64,000 nt of DNA from Sphingobium sp. OAS761. GTDB taxonomy: Bacteria; Pseudomonadota; Alphaproteobacteria; Sphingomonadales; Sphingomonadaceae. The translations under genes and the position numbers were made by a program. Below, one piece after another: positions 25,780 through 37,830 of this stretch (its first letter is position 1; each line of letters starts with the position of its first letter). The stretch lies in the NCBI RefSeq assembly GCF_024168485.1, contig NZ_JALJVY010000003.1, positions 186,001 to 250,000 on the forward strand. Reading direction: 5' to 3'. Below the pieces are notes generated by a model. The model made no database searches. It was not told where the DNA came from and saw only the letters and a list, made by a program, of their open reading frames with translations.

Positions 25780-27557
25780 AGCGGCGCGCAGGCGGCCTTG
25801 AGCCAGGCGAGCGCGTCGCCTGAAAGCTGCGGGCCGACGATGGCGAGCACGCTGGCATGATAGGCGTCGATCCACGCGCGTTCGTCGCTTGACAGAATAT
25901 CGGTGGCGATCAGGTGTCGGTCGATCGGCGCAAAGGTCAGCGTTTCGAAACCCAGCATCTCCTTTTCCGCGCCAGGGATGGCCAGTTCCTGCACCAACAC
26001 CAGATTTTCGATGCGGATGCCATATTCGCCGGTCTTGTAGTAGCCCGGCTCGTTCGACAGGATCATCCCCGCGGCGAGCGGCTCGTCCCCGCCGCCGAAT
26101 GTCGCGATCCGCTGCGGCCCTTCATGCACCGACAGGAAGCTGCCGACGCCATGACCGGTGCCGTGGGCATAATCCAGCCCTTGGGCCCACAGATATTGCC
26201 GCGCCAGTGCATCTAGCTGGCCGCCCCGCGTCCCCTGGGGAAAGACGGCGCGGGCCAGCGCGACATGGCCTTTCAGGACCAGGGTGAAGCGATGACGCAT
26301 CTCGTCGGTCGGCGTGCCGATTGCCAGCGTGCGGGTCACGTCGGTGGTGCCGTCGCGATACTGGCCGCCGGAATCGACCAGATATAGCGTGCCCGTCTCT
26401 ATCGGGCGGTTGGTCCTTTCCTCTACGCGATAATGAACGACCGCGCCGTTCGGGCCTGCGCCGCTGATCGTGTCGAACGACAGGTCTTCCAGGCAACCCG
26501 TATCCTTGCGGAAAGCCTCCAGCCGGTTTGCGGCCGTCATCTCGTCCAGCCCGCCCTTGGGTGCCTCCGACGCGATCCAGTGCAGGAACCGGGTCAGCGC
26601 AGCGCCATCGCGTGCCTGTGCCGCCTTGTGACCGGCAATTTCGGTCGCGTTCTTGATCGCTTTCGGCAGCACGGCCGGGTCGCGCAGCGCCAGCACGGTC
26701 GCGCCGCCTGCGTCGAGGCCGTTGAAGATCGCCGCGACCGCTCGCTCGGGATCGGCGACGACGGTCTTGCCCGAAAAATCGGCGAGCGCGTCCGCGAATG
26801 CGGCGCGGTCATGCACGCGCACCGCATTGCCCAGATGCTGGGCGACGGCCTCGTCCATCTTTTCGGGCGCGACATACAGGTCGGCGGTCGCGTCGGCATG
26901 GACGACGGCATAGGCGAGCGCGACCGGCGTGCGATCCACGTCCTTGCCCCGGATGTTGAAGGTCCAGGCGATCGAATCGAGCGCGGAAAGGACCACGGCA
27001 TCGGCGTTCCTGCCGGTCAGCCAATCGGCCATGTCCGCGCGCTTTTCCGCCGCAGATCGGCCGGCGACGTCGTCGCCGTGCACGACCAGCTTCGCGTCGC
27101 TGCGCGCGGGGCGGTCTGGCCAGATGGCATCCACGGGGTTGGTGTCGACCGCGACCAGTTCGGCACCTTTCTGGCTCAGCGCCTCGGTCGCCTGCCCGAC
27201 CCAGGCGCGGGTGTGCAGCCAGGGATCGTAGCCGATACGCGCGCCATTGGCCGCATGGTCCTTCAGCCACGCCGCGATCGACGTCTGCGGCACGCTCTCA
27301 TATTGCCAGTGCGCTCCATCGACCTGTTCGCGCACCTGGAGCGTGTAACGGCCATCGACGAAGATCGCGGCTTCTTCCGGCAGCACCACCGCGCTGCCGG
27401 CCGATCCCTGAAAGCCGGTGAGCCAGGCGAGCCGCTGCGCATAGGCGCCGACATATTCGCTCATATGCTCGTCGGTCAGCGGCACCACGAAGCCGTCGAG
27501 TTGCTGGCGCACCAATTGTGCGCGCAGGGCCTTCAGGCGATCTTCATAACTGGACAT
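25776..27557 (-). CDS. pepP: Xaa-Pro aminopeptidase, M24B family
   Basis: The 593-residue enzyme is a three-domain aminopeptidase P like the eukaryotic XPNPEP1 type: two creatinase-like N-terminal domains (PLTDEHMSEYVG, WLTGFQGSAGSAVV, WTFNIRGKDVDRTPV) and the catalytic pita-bread domain. Metal ligands are visible in LYLVDSGGQYRDGTTDVTRT, GTGHGVGSFLSVHEGP, NEPGYY and IRIENL. It removes N-terminal residues before proline. The ATG at 27557 has AAGGAAG upstream; a longer opening is rejected. It is divergent from the oligopeptidase B gene. Confidence 0.95.
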   Translation of the reverse strand: MSSYEDRLKALRAQLVRQQLDGFVVPLTDEHMSEYVGAYAQRLAWLTGFQGSAGSAVVLPEEAAIFVDGRYTLQVREQVDGAHWQYESVPQTSIAAWLKDHAANGARIGYDPWLHTRAWVGQATEALSQKGAELVAVDTNPVDAIWPDRPARSDAKLVVHGDDVAGRSAAEKRADMADWLTGRNADAVVLSALDSIAWTFNIRGKDVDRTPVALAYAVVHADATADLYVAPEKMDEAVAQHLGNAVRVHDRAAFADALADFSGKTVVADPERAVAAIFNGLDAGGATVLALRDPAVLPKAIKNATEIAGHKAAQARDGAALTRFLHWIASEAPKGGLDEMTAANRLEAFRKDTGCLEDLSFDTISGAGPNGAVVHYRVEERTNRPIETGTLYLVDSGGQYRDGTTDVTRTLAIGTPTDEMRHRFTLVLKGHVALARAVFPQGTRGGQLDALARQYLWAQGLDYAHGTGHGVGSFLSVHEGPQRIATFGGGDEPLAAGMILSNEPGYYKTGEYGIRIENLVLVQELAIPGAEKEMLGFETLTFAPIDRHLIATDILSSDERAWIDAYHASVLAIVGPQLSGDALAWLKAACAPL

Positions 27558-27668
27558 CGAACTTCCTTGAAATGCATTCGGCCCTTGCACCGGGCATGAA
27601 GGCGACAACATAGAGGGGCCGGGCTGCTTATTCCAGCATCCCCCTGTTGTCTGAACCATGGATAGTTA

Positions 27669-29729
27669 ATGACCGATCAAAGCCTGCCCCCCGTCGCCGA
27701 ACGCCGTGCGCACAGCTTCACCCGTCACGGCATCACGGTGGAGGACCCCTGGGCCTGGCTGCGCGATCCCGGTTACCCCGACGTCCGGGACAAGGATGTG
27801 CTTGCCTTCCTGGAGGCGGAAAATCGCTGGTTCGAAGCGGCGATGGCCCCGCGCAAGGACCTGACCGATGCGCTGTTCGCCGAAATGAAGGGCCGCATCA
27901 GGGAGGACGATCGTTCGGTGCCGCAGAAGGACGGCGACTATATATACTGGCGCGCGTTCGAAACCGGCGCGCAATATCGCAAATGGTATCGCAGGCCGGT
28001 TGCCGGGGGCGAGGATCAGCTCATCCTGGACGAACCGGCCCTTGCGGACGGGCATGATTATTTCCGGCTCGGTGCCATGTCGGTCAGCCCGGACGGGCGC
28101 TACCTCGCCTATGCGATCGACATCGATGGGTCGGAACGGTTCGAAGCGCGGATCAAGGATCTTTCCAGTGGAGAGATATTGCCCGACGTCATCTCCGACA
28201 CGCTGTCGTCGCTGGTGTGGACGGCGGACAGCAAGGGGCTGCTCTACGGCCTTGCCAACGAAAACTGGCGGACGGACAATGCGCGGCTGCACTGGCTGGG
28301 ACAGGATGTCGCTGACGATGCCGAGCTTTTTCACGAGGATGATGAGGGCTTTCGCGTCTCCATCGGCCTCACCTCATCGGAAAAATGGATCGTCATCGCC
28401 ACCGGCGACCATGTGACCAGCGAAGCCTGGCTCGTGCCCGCCGACGATCCGACCGCGACGCCGCTGCTGGTGTCCGCGCGTAGCGCGGGCCGGGAATATG
28501 ACGTCGATGAACATGACGGCACGCTCTACATCCGCACCAACGACGCCCATCCCAATTTCCGGCTGGTGAAAGCGGCGCTATCCGCACCGGGGGAGTGGGA
28601 AGAAGTGATCGCGCCCGACGATCATTTCTACCTGACCGATTTCACCCTGTTCAAGGGCTTCTACGTCACCGAAGGGCGACAGGATGGCCTGGACCAGATC
28701 GAGCTGCGCGACTATGCGACGCATGAGGCAAGACGCATCCCCTTCCCGGAAGCCAGCTATTCGGCGTCGCTCGACGACAATCCCGAATATGACGTGACGA
28801 AACTGCGTATCGGCTATGAATCGATGGTCACGCCCGACACCGTCTACGATTATGATCTGGCCACCGGCGCGCTGGAGGTGCTGAAGGTCCAGGAGATCCC
28901 GTCGGGCTATGACGCCGACCTCTATGCGACCGAGCGGCTTATGGTCCCCGCCCGGGACGGGACGCCGATCCCCGTTTCGATCGTCTATCGCAAGACCCTG
29001 CCGCGCGACGGCAGTGCGCCCCTGCATCTTTATGGCTATGGCGCCTACGGCATCGCGATGGAGCCGGGTTTTTCCACCAGCCGCCTGTCCCTGCTGGACC
29101 GGGGTTTTGCCTTTGCGCTGGCGCATATCCGTGGCGGCGATGACCTGGGCCAGCAATGGTATCTGGACGGCAAGCTCGACAAGCGCACCAACACATTCAC
29201 CGATTTCGTCGACGTGGCGAAGGGGCTGATCGACCTTGGCTACACCAGCAAGGGCAGGATCAGCATTTCGGGCGGATCGGCCGGTGGCGAACTGATGGGC
29301 GCCGTGGTCAACAGCGACCCCGGCCTGTGGGGCGCGGTGGTCGCGCATGTGCCCTTCGTCGATGTGCTCAACACCATGCTGGACGAGACGCTGCCGCTGA
29401 CGCCGGGCGAATGGCCCGAATGGGGAAATCCGATCGAGGACGAGGCGGCGTTCCGCACGATCCACAGCTACGACCCCTACAGCAATGTCCGGGCGCAGGA
29501 CTATCCGCCGATCATGGTGACGGCCGGCCTCAACGATCCGCGCGTCACTTATTGGGAACCGGCCAAATGGGTGGCCAAACTGCGGGCGACCAAGACGGAC
29601 CAGAATGTTCTGTTGCTGAAAACCAACATGGGTGCCGGCCATGGCGGCAAGTCCGGGCGGTTCGAAAGCCTGCGCGAAACGGCCGAGGAATTCGCCTTCA
29701 TCCTGTGGCAGTTGCGGATGGCGAACTGA
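27669..29729 (+). CDS. ptrB: Oligopeptidase B-type S9 serine peptidase
   Basis: The 686-residue protein has the prolyl-oligopeptidase layout: N-terminal cap and a seven-blade propeller (about 70-400), then an alpha/beta hydrolase domain. The triad is S537 in ISGGSAGGEL, D623 in GLNDPRV and H658 in GAGHGG. HLYGYGAYG and HIRGGDDLGQQWY are typical of oligopeptidase B, which cleaves short peptides after Arg or Lys. No signal peptide is seen, so it is cytoplasmic or exported by another route. The stop overlaps the next gene (TGATG). Confidence 0.93.
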   Translation: MTDQSLPPVAERRAHSFTRHGITVEDPWAWLRDPGYPDVRDKDVLAFLEAENRWFEAAMAPRKDLTDALFAEMKGRIREDDRSVPQKDGDYIYWRAFETGAQYRKWYRRPVAGGEDQLILDEPALADGHDYFRLGAMSVSPDGRYLAYAIDIDGSERFEARIKDLSSGEILPDVISDTLSSLVWTADSKGLLYGLANENWRTDNARLHWLGQDVADDAELFHEDDEGFRVSIGLTSSEKWIVIATGDHVTSEAWLVPADDPTATPLLVSARSAGREYDVDEHDGTLYIRTNDAHPNFRLVKAALSAPGEWEEVIAPDDHFYLTDFTLFKGFYVTEGRQDGLDQIELRDYATHEARRIPFPEASYSASLDDNPEYDVTKLRIGYESMVTPDTVYDYDLATGALEVLKVQEIPSGYDADLYATERLMVPARDGTPIPVSIVYRKTLPRDGSAPLHLYGYGAYGIAMEPGFSTSRLSLLDRGFAFALAHIRGGDDLGQQWYLDGKLDKRTNTFTDFVDVAKGLIDLGYTSKGRISISGGSAGGELMGAVVNSDPGLWGAVVAHVPFVDVLNTMLDETLPLTPGEWPEWGNPIEDEAAFRTIHSYDPYSNVRAQDYPPIMVTAGLNDPRVTYWEPAKWVAKLRATKTDQNVLLLKTNMGAGHGGKSGRFESLRETAEEFAFILWQLRMAN

Positions 29730-30124
29730 TGGCGTCCAGCTACACGACCCAGATCACGGCCGGGCCGGAGCATATCGACGTTCTCGGCCATGTGAACAAC
29801 GCCGTCTGGGTGCAATGGATGGAGCAAGTCGCCACCGACCACTGGATGCGCGACGCCGATCCGGAGCATGTCGCCGCCTACGTCTGGGTCGTGACCCGGC
29901 ACGAGATCGACTATCGCGGCAATGTGCGGGAAGGGGAAACCGTGACCGCGCGGACCTCCATTCCCGAAGGTCCGCGCGGCGCCCGGTTCGATCGCTTCAT
30001 CGAATTTGTCGGCCCCGACGGCAAGGTAAAGGTCGCGTCGCGATCGACATGGGCGATCATCGACAAGGCGACCGGCCGCATCCTGCGCGTGCCGGCCGAG
30101 GTGGCGGCGAACTTCGTCGACTGA
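29729..30124 (+). CDS. 4HBT hotdog acyl-CoA thioesterase
   Basis: A 131-residue hotdog protein with the 4HBT/YbgC-like features DVLGHVNNAVWVQWMEQVATDHW and ETVTARTSIPEGPRGARFDRFIEF. Such proteins hydrolyse acyl-CoA thioesters; the conserved aspartate and the HVNNAVW helix suggest the 4-hydroxybenzoyl-CoA thioesterase branch. The ATG overlaps the oligopeptidase B stop by one base (TGATG), so the two are coupled, although no functional link is obvious. Confidence 0.88.
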   Translation: MASSYTTQITAGPEHIDVLGHVNNAVWVQWMEQVATDHWMRDADPEHVAAYVWVVTRHEIDYRGNVREGETVTARTSIPEGPRGARFDRFIEFVGPDGKVKVASRSTWAIIDKATGRILRVPAEVAANFVD

Positions 30125-30129
30125 CGGGG

Positions 30130-30555
30130 TCAGCCGGCAGGGTCGAACCGCAGGATACCCGCGCGCCGTGCGACGCCACCATGGTCGTTGGGGTGATGGA
30201 CGCCATCCAGCACCGGCACGGCGGGGAAATCGAAAGGGCTGACGCCGTCCAGGCAGGCTATGTTGACGCCATATTCCTCCTGGTTCGACCGGCGTTGATG
30301 GTGGGTGTAGATGCCGCACACCGAACAGAAATAATGCTGCGCAGCGCCGGTGTTGAACCGGTAAACGGACAGGCGGTCGGCTCCCTGCAATATGTCCAGC
30401 CCGCCCAGCCGCGCCGACACGGCGATTGCCCCGCGCATCCGGCAGTAGGAACAGGTGCAGCGCCGCGCCGACGCGAACCCCTCGCTCAGGGTCACCCTGA
30501 AGCGCACCGCTCCGCAATGGCAGCCGCCTTCATGCTCTGACTGTTCCCCGCCCAT
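30130..30555 (-). CDS. GFA/CENP-V family zinc protein
   Basis: The 141-residue protein has the GFA zinc motifs: GGCHCGAVRFRV, RRCTCSYCRMRG and HYFCSVCGIYTHH. Family members include the misnamed glutathione-dependent formaldehyde-activating enzymes and other small zinc carbon-sulfur lyases. The ATG at 30555 gives a normal length; the longer opening runs into the ABC gene. It lies 11 bp after that gene on the same strand. Substrate is unknown. Confidence 0.9.
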   Translation of the reverse strand: MGGEQSEHEGGCHCGAVRFRVTLSEGFASARRCTCSYCRMRGAIAVSARLGGLDILQGADRLSVYRFNTGAAQHYFCSVCGIYTHHQRRSNQEEYGVNIACLDGVSPFDFPAVPVLDGVHHPNDHGGVARRAGILRFDPAG

Positions 30556-30566
30556 TCCAAGTCTCC

Positions 30567-32411
30567 CTACGGCTGTGCCACCTCGAACATGTCGTCCACG
30601 CTTGCCTCGCCCGGCCGTTCGTCGCGCTCGGTCGCCTGGCGGGCCCACATGGTCGCGTAAAGGCCGTCCGCCCGGACCAGGTCGGCATGACGACCGCGCT
30701 CGACGATACGTCCCTGGTCCAGCACGATGATCTCGTCCGCATCGACCACGGTCGAAAGGCGATGGGCCACCACCAGCGTGGTGCGCTGGCGGCTCAGGTC
30801 GCGCAGCACGGTCTGGATCTCCGTTTCGGTACGGCTGTCCAGCGCGCTGGTCGCTTCGTCCAGAACCAGCACCGGCGGGTCCTTCAGCAAGGTGCGGGCA
30901 ATGGCGACGCGCTGCTTCTCGCCGCCGGACAGCTTGAGGCCACGCTCGCCCACCCGCGTGTCATAGCCCTGCGGCAGACCCATGATGAAATCGTGGATCT
31001 GCGCGGCCTTCGCCGCAGCCTCGATCGCGTCCTGCGGCGCGCCTTCCCGGCCATAGGCGATATTATAGCCGATGGTATCGTTGAACAGGACCATATCCTG
31101 CGGGACGATGCCGATGGCCGCGCGCAGCGATGGCTGCGTCACGCGGGCAATGTCCTGCCCGTCGATGGTCACCGCGCCCGCCTGAATGTCGTAGAAGCGG
31201 AACAATATCCGCGCGATGGTGGATTTCCCCGCGCCCGAAGGGCCGACAATGGCCAGCGTCCGTCCAGCCGGAACGGTGAAGCTGACGCCGTGCAATATCT
31301 CCCGTTCCGGGTCGTAGCCGAAGCGGACCTGATCGAACCGCACCGTGCCGCCCGCGACGCGCAGCGCTGGCGCGCCGGGCGCGTCGGCGACTTCCGCGGG
31401 CGTATCGATCAGCCGGTACATCGCTTCCATGTCGATCAACCCTTGCCGGATGGTGCGATAGACCATGCCCAGCAGGTCGAGCGGACGGAAGAGCTGCGAG
31501 AGCAACGTATTGACCAGCACGACGTCGCCGGTCGTGAACTGCCCCCGGCTCCAGCCCCAGACGGTATAGGCCATGGCGCCCGCCATCATGAGATTGGTGA
31601 TCAAGGACTGGCCGATATTAAGCCAGGCGAGGCTGTTCTCGCTCTTGATCGCCGCCTGCGCGTACCGGCGCATGGCCGTGCCGTAGCGCCGCGCCTCGCG
31701 CTCTTCCGCGCCGAAATATTTGACCGTCTCGAAATTCAGCAGGCTGTCGACGGCATGGGCGACGGCATTGGTGTCCATGTCCACCATGTCGCGGCGCAAC
31801 TGGTTGCGCCATTCGGTTACGGTGCGGGTGAACCAGATATAGAGCGCGACCATCGCCAGCGTAGCGCCCACCAGTCCCGGCCCGAACTTCACCAGGAAGA
31901 TGGCGCATACGGCAACAAGTTCCAGGATGGTCGGCGCGATGTTGAACAGCAGGAAATAGAGCATCGTGTCGATGCTCTTCGTGCCGCGTTCCACGATCTT
32001 GGTGACCGCACCGGTACGCCGGTCGAGATGAAAGCGCAGCGAGAGCCGGTGGAGATGGACGAACACGTCATCCGACAGGCGCCGCCCCGCTTCCTGTCCT
32101 ACCTTCTCGAAGACGGCGTTGCGCAGATTGTCGAACAGCACGCCGCCGAAGCGGGCCCCTGCATAGGCGGCAACCAGCGCCATGGCGAGCCCGGCTGCGG
32201 GCTCCAGCCCCGGCGCCATGCGGTCAATCGCGCCCTTGTAGGCAAAGGGCATGAGCAAGGTCACCGCCTTTGCCAGCGCGACGAAGATCATGGCCAGGAC
32301 GACCCTGCGCTGGAGGACAGGCGCATCGGAGGGCCAAAGATAGGGCAGGAAGCGTCGCAGGGTCGCCCAGACGGGCGGCAGCGGTGCTGCGGTGGGCTGG
32401 TCGGGCGGCAT
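30567..32411 (-). CDS. Atm1/HMT1-type ABC exporter (fused permease-ATPase)
   Basis: The 614-residue half-transporter has six membrane helices in residues 30-325 and a nucleotide-binding domain with Walker [11 protein letters not shown]-loop VPQDMVLFNDTI, signature LSGGEKQRVAIARTLL and Walker B VLVLDEATSALD. The membrane part (LRFHLDRRTGAVTKIVERGTKSI, NFETVKYFGAEEREARRY) matches bacterial Atm1 exporters, which move glutathione- or metal-linked compounds. The ATG at 32411 is chosen over an upstream TTG at 32420; GGAGG lies very close to it. No regulator is adjacent. Confidence 0.9.
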   Translation of the reverse strand: MPPDQPTAAPLPPVWATLRRFLPYLWPSDAPVLQRRVVLAMIFVALAKAVTLLMPFAYKGAIDRMAPGLEPAAGLAMALVAAYAGARFGGVLFDNLRNAVFEKVGQEAGRRLSDDVFVHLHRLSLRFHLDRRTGAVTKIVERGTKSIDTMLYFLLFNIAPTILELVAVCAIFLVKFGPGLVGATLAMVALYIWFTRTVTEWRNQLRRDMVDMDTNAVAHAVDSLLNFETVKYFGAEEREARRYGTAMRRYAQAAIKSENSLAWLNIGQSLITNLMMAGAMAYTVWGWSRGQFTTGDVVLVNTLLSQLFRPLDLLGMVYRTIRQGLIDMEAMYRLIDTPAEVADAPGAPALRVAGGTVRFDQVRFGYDPEREILHGVSFTVPAGRTLAIVGPSGAGKSTIARILFRFYDIQAGAVTIDGQDIARVTQPSLRAAIGIVPQDMVLFNDTIGYNIAYGREGAPQDAIEAAAKAAQIHDFIMGLPQGYDTRVGERGLKLSGGEKQRVAIARTLLKDPPVLVLDEATSALDSRTETEIQTVLRDLSRQRTTLVVAHRLSTVVDADEIIVLDQGRIVERGRHADLVRADGLYATMWARQATERDERPGEASVDDMFEVAQP

Positions 32412-33040
32412 CGCCTCCAATGTAGGCCTTGCGCCTCGTTAATCCAATGGCGTCGTGGAACGCGACAAATACCTCTGACCCCGGGGAATCCCCGGGCTCG
32501 ACAATGCGTGATCCTGTCCGCGGTAACAGCGGCATCGTGGCGGTGGACCAATCCGTCATCTGCGCGCCGAGGAAGCGAAGAGCGAGCCGCCGATCAGTCG
32601 CGACGGTCGCCCCCGCATCCATCGGCGACACCCGCGTCCGCTTCATCCTGTTTTTTATATCGGACCATAAATCAGCCTTTGGCGCGCACATGCGCGCTAT
32701 TCAAGGCGGCTTACAAGAAGGTAGGCGGTTTACTTCTTTTGATTGCCCGCAAAAGCAGCTGTCAAGCCAAGGCCAATGTAGACGAAACCGCTAGCTGTTT
32801 AGTCCGCCGCCTTGGATGTCTGCTTCTGCCAAAAACCTGCTAATGGCATAGCCTCGATGGGCAGCGGGAAGCCTGTTCAGTCTATATTATGTGCCAATGC
32901 CACGAGGGGTAGGGGGGGCATGCCTGACCTCGACGACGACGGCGGCCAACGGTCAGTTCTGCGGTACATGCCCGCCAGCCCAGCGACGGATTGGGGCTGC
33001 ACAAGCGGGGCGTGACGCAGCCTGTTACAGGCCGGAAAAC
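32412..33040 (+). other. 629-bp intergenic region downstream of prpF
   Basis: No gene could be supported. There is a compact palindrome CCCGGGG-AAT-CCCCGGG at 32480-32496 and an AT-richer segment around 32640-32780. The stretch includes the promoter of the ABC exporter and the 3' side of prpF. Short open frames here show no family signals. Confidence 0.4.
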
Positions 33041-34248
33041 CTAGAACGTATCGCCAGGAATACGTACCCAGCCTTCCATGAGGATACGGGCACTCCGGCT
33101 CATGATGGCCTTGGTCACCGACCAATGGCCATCTTCCTGGCGCGCTTCTGCGCCGACCCGCAAAGTCCCGGAGGGATGCCCAAACCGCACCGCCTGACGT
33201 TCGCCGCCGCCTGCCGCCAGATTGACGAGCGTACCGGGAACCGCCGCCGCCGTGGCAATGGCGACGGATGCGGTGCCCATCATCGCATGGTGCAGCTTGC
33301 CCATGGACAGTGCGCGAACGAGCAGATCGATATCCTCGGCGGTGATCGTCTTGCCGCTCGAGGACGTGTAGCTGGTGGCGGGCGCGACGAAGGCAATACA
33401 CGGAGCGCGCAGGCTTTTCGCGGCATCTTCGGGCGCCTTGAACAGACCCATCTTAAGCCCGCCGGCGATGCGCAAGGCCTCGAACCGCTGCAGGGCGGCC
33501 TGATCGCCATTGATCGCCTCTCGCAGCTCGGTGCCAGCATAGCCGATGTCTGCCGCGTTGACGAAAACGGCGGGGATGCCCGCGTTTATAAGCGTCGCCT
33601 TGATCTTGCCGCCTGGAACCACGTCTTCCGGCACGTCGAGTTCATCGATGAGGTTGCCGGTCGGGAACATGGAGCCGCCCTCGTCGCCGTCCTCAGCCGG
33701 GTCGAGAAATTCAAGGACGATTTCGGCGGCGGGAAAGGTCACGCCATCCAGTTCGAAATCGCCGGTTTCCTGAACAGCGCCGTCCGTCACCGGGACATGC
33801 GTGATGATCGTCTTGCCAATATTGGCCTGCCAGATGCGAACCGTGACGATACCCTGTTCGGCCCGCGCCGGATCGACATAGCCGGCGTGGATGGCAAAGG
33901 CTCCCGCAGCGGTCGAAAGATTGCCGCAATTGCTCGACCAATCGACGAAGCCGGTATCGATCGCGATCTGGCCGTAGAGATAGTCGACATCATGACCGGG
34001 CTGCGTGCTGGGCGAGACAATGACGCATTTGCTGGTGCTCGAAGTTGCGCCGCCCATACCGTCGATATGCGCGGCATAGGGATCGGGGCTGCCGATCACC
34101 CGCTGGAACAGCTTGTCGCGTGCGATGCCGGGGGCCCGCGTCGGCTCGGGCATGTCTTCGAGGCGGAAGAAGACACCCTTGCTCGTCCCACCCCGCATAT
34201 AAGTGGCGGGGATGCGGATTTGCGGCAGGCCAGACTTAATAGGCGACA

Positions 34249-34249
<1 letters not shown>
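33041..34249 (-). CDS. prpF: 2-methylaconitate cis-trans isomerase PrpF
   Basis: The 402-residue protein is a PrpF-family isomerase with the diaminopimelate-epimerase-like double fold: IPATYMRGGTSKGVFF at the N-terminus, HIDGMGGATSSTSKC, DWSSNCGNLSTAAGAFAI with the family cysteine, and GKLHHAMMGTASVAIATAA. With AcnD it replaces PrpD in the 2-methylcitrate cycle: AcnD forms 2-methylaconitate and PrpF isomerises it. The ATG overlaps the acnD stop by one base (TGATG). The start gives MSPIKSGLPQIRIP; a longer opening is rejected. Confidence 0.95.
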
Positions 34250-36867
<2,618 letters not shown>

Positions 36868-36940
36868 CGGCGCAAATCTCTACAGGGCAATTTTTCAGAG
36901 TCGAAAATCCTTACCCGCACGCGCGAGGGAGCCGACACCT

Positions 36941-36999
36941 CTGAAAAGGCGAAGATTTGCGAAGGAAAAGCTGCAAATCGGCGAACTTTGCAAATTTCC
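36941..36999 (-). promoter_or_regulatory. Propionate-regulon operator, copy A (upstream of acnD-prpF)
   Basis: The plus strand reads CTGAAAAGGC, GAAGATTTG, a 10-bp spacer, GCTGCAAATC, two bases, CGAACTTTGC. The same blocks with identical spacing occur at 42585-42643 (opposite strand) and 45629-45686. The final part resembles the AAACTTTGCAAA-like boxes bound by RamB/PrpR-type regulators. It lies between acnD and the thioesterase gene. Confidence 0.85.
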
Positions 37000-37007
37000 C
37001 GGACGTT

Positions 37008-37403
37008 CTACGCTTGCTGGCGATAGGGCTTGGGTTTGCCGTGCTCGTCGACCGAAACCATTTCAAACTGGCCCTTCACCGCTTGGCTGCGATGACCGGT
37101 CGAAAGGGTTTCGCTGATCATCTCAACCTCGACGGTCATCGAGGAACGCCCGTCCCGCGTTATATAGGCGTGCAATTCTACGAGCTGGCCGACCGAGACG
37201 GGATGGTGAAACGCGATTTGTTCGGATCGCGCCATGACTACGGCGGCGCGCGCGTGACGGCTTGCCGCGATGAAGGCAGCCTTGCCCATGAGGCTCAGCG
37301 CCGTGCCTCCAAAGAGCGTGCCATAGTGATTGGCCTGCTCGGGAAAGACCATTTCGCACAATCGCGTCTCCGACGCGGCGGGATGTGTTTCCAACTCTGT
37401 CAT
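37008..37403 (-). CDS. Acyl-CoA thioesterase, YciA-like hotdog protein
   Basis: A 131-residue hotdog thioesterase: FPEQANHYGTLFGGTALSLMGKAAFIAA holds the catalytic-helix motif with the conserved aspartate/asparagine region, followed by FHHPVSVGQLVELHAYITRDGRSSMTVEVEM. YciA/BACH-type enzymes hydrolyse short to medium acyl-CoAs. It sits in the propionate locus with a partial operator copy 80-110 bp upstream and operator A just downstream, so a role in relieving propionyl-CoA or methylcitrate-cycle acyl-CoA build-up is plausible. The ATG at 37403 gives normal length. Confidence 0.88.
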   Translation of the reverse strand: MTELETHPAASETRLCEMVFPEQANHYGTLFGGTALSLMGKAAFIAASRHARAAVVMARSEQIAFHHPVSVGQLVELHAYITRDGRSSMTVEVEMISETLSTGHRSQAVKGQFEMVSVDEHGKPKPYRQQA

Positions 37404-37483
37404 TTTCAGGGCTCCCTCGACAAGAGCGCTTGAAATCACAGCCCCTGGTCGATGACCATGGCTGAATTGGCGAACCCTGTTGA

Positions 37484-37514
37484 GGGCGATTCAGCGAAGT
37501 CGCGAAGATTGCGA
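37484..37514 (-). promoter_or_regulatory. Partial operator copy upstream of the thioesterase
   Basis: TTCAGCGAAGT, then CGCGAAGATTG on the plus strand matches the right-hand half of operator B (ATCAGCGAAGTTTGCGAAGATTG in pieces) with a one-base deletion. It lies before the thioesterase ATG (37403) and after the BASS-symporter remnant. It may be a weak operator or a decayed copy. Confidence 0.5.
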
Positions 37515-37518
37515 AATC

Positions 37519-37830
37519 CTACGCCGCCTGTGATGTGACGGCGCTAAACTGTTGGTCGGCGTAGCGCCGCGCCAGTACCGCGCAGACCATGAGCTGGATC
37601 TGGTGAAAGAACATGAGCGGAAGGATGATGGCGCCCACCTGCGACGTGGCGAACAGGACGCCCGCCATGGGAACGCCAGAGGCGAGGCTCTTCTTGGACC
37701 CGCAGAACTGAAGGACCATCCGGTCTTCTCAATTGAAGCCCAGCCAGCGCCCAAGAAAGTGGCTGAAGGAAAGGACGACCGTCAACAGCAGGCCTGACAA
37801 AAGCGCTATTACGAGCAGATAGGCCAAGCA
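37519..37830 (-). pseudogene. Bile acid:Na+ symporter (BASS/SBF-like) C-terminal remnant
   Basis: The last roughly 100 codons of an SBF-like symporter are recognisable: VIALLSGLLLTVVLSFSHFLGRWLGFN, an in-frame TGA at about 37729-37731, then EDRMVLQFCGSKKSLASG, VPMAGVLFATSQVGAIILPL and FHQIQLMVCAVLARRYA. FCGSKKSLASGVP is a hallmark of this family. The N-terminal two thirds are absent; upstream the frame runs directly into a purU remnant. It is therefore doubly disabled (5' deletion and nonsense codon). Confidence 0.85.

Noticed and set aside
32479..32496. CCCGGGG-AAT-CCCCGGG palindrome considered as terminator
   Set aside because: The 3-nt loop and lack of a T-run on either strand make it a poor terminator, and no gene ends nearby.
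30687..32843. A 718-codon plus-strand frame
   Set aside because: It is antisense to the Atm1-type ABC exporter, whose motifs are unambiguous.
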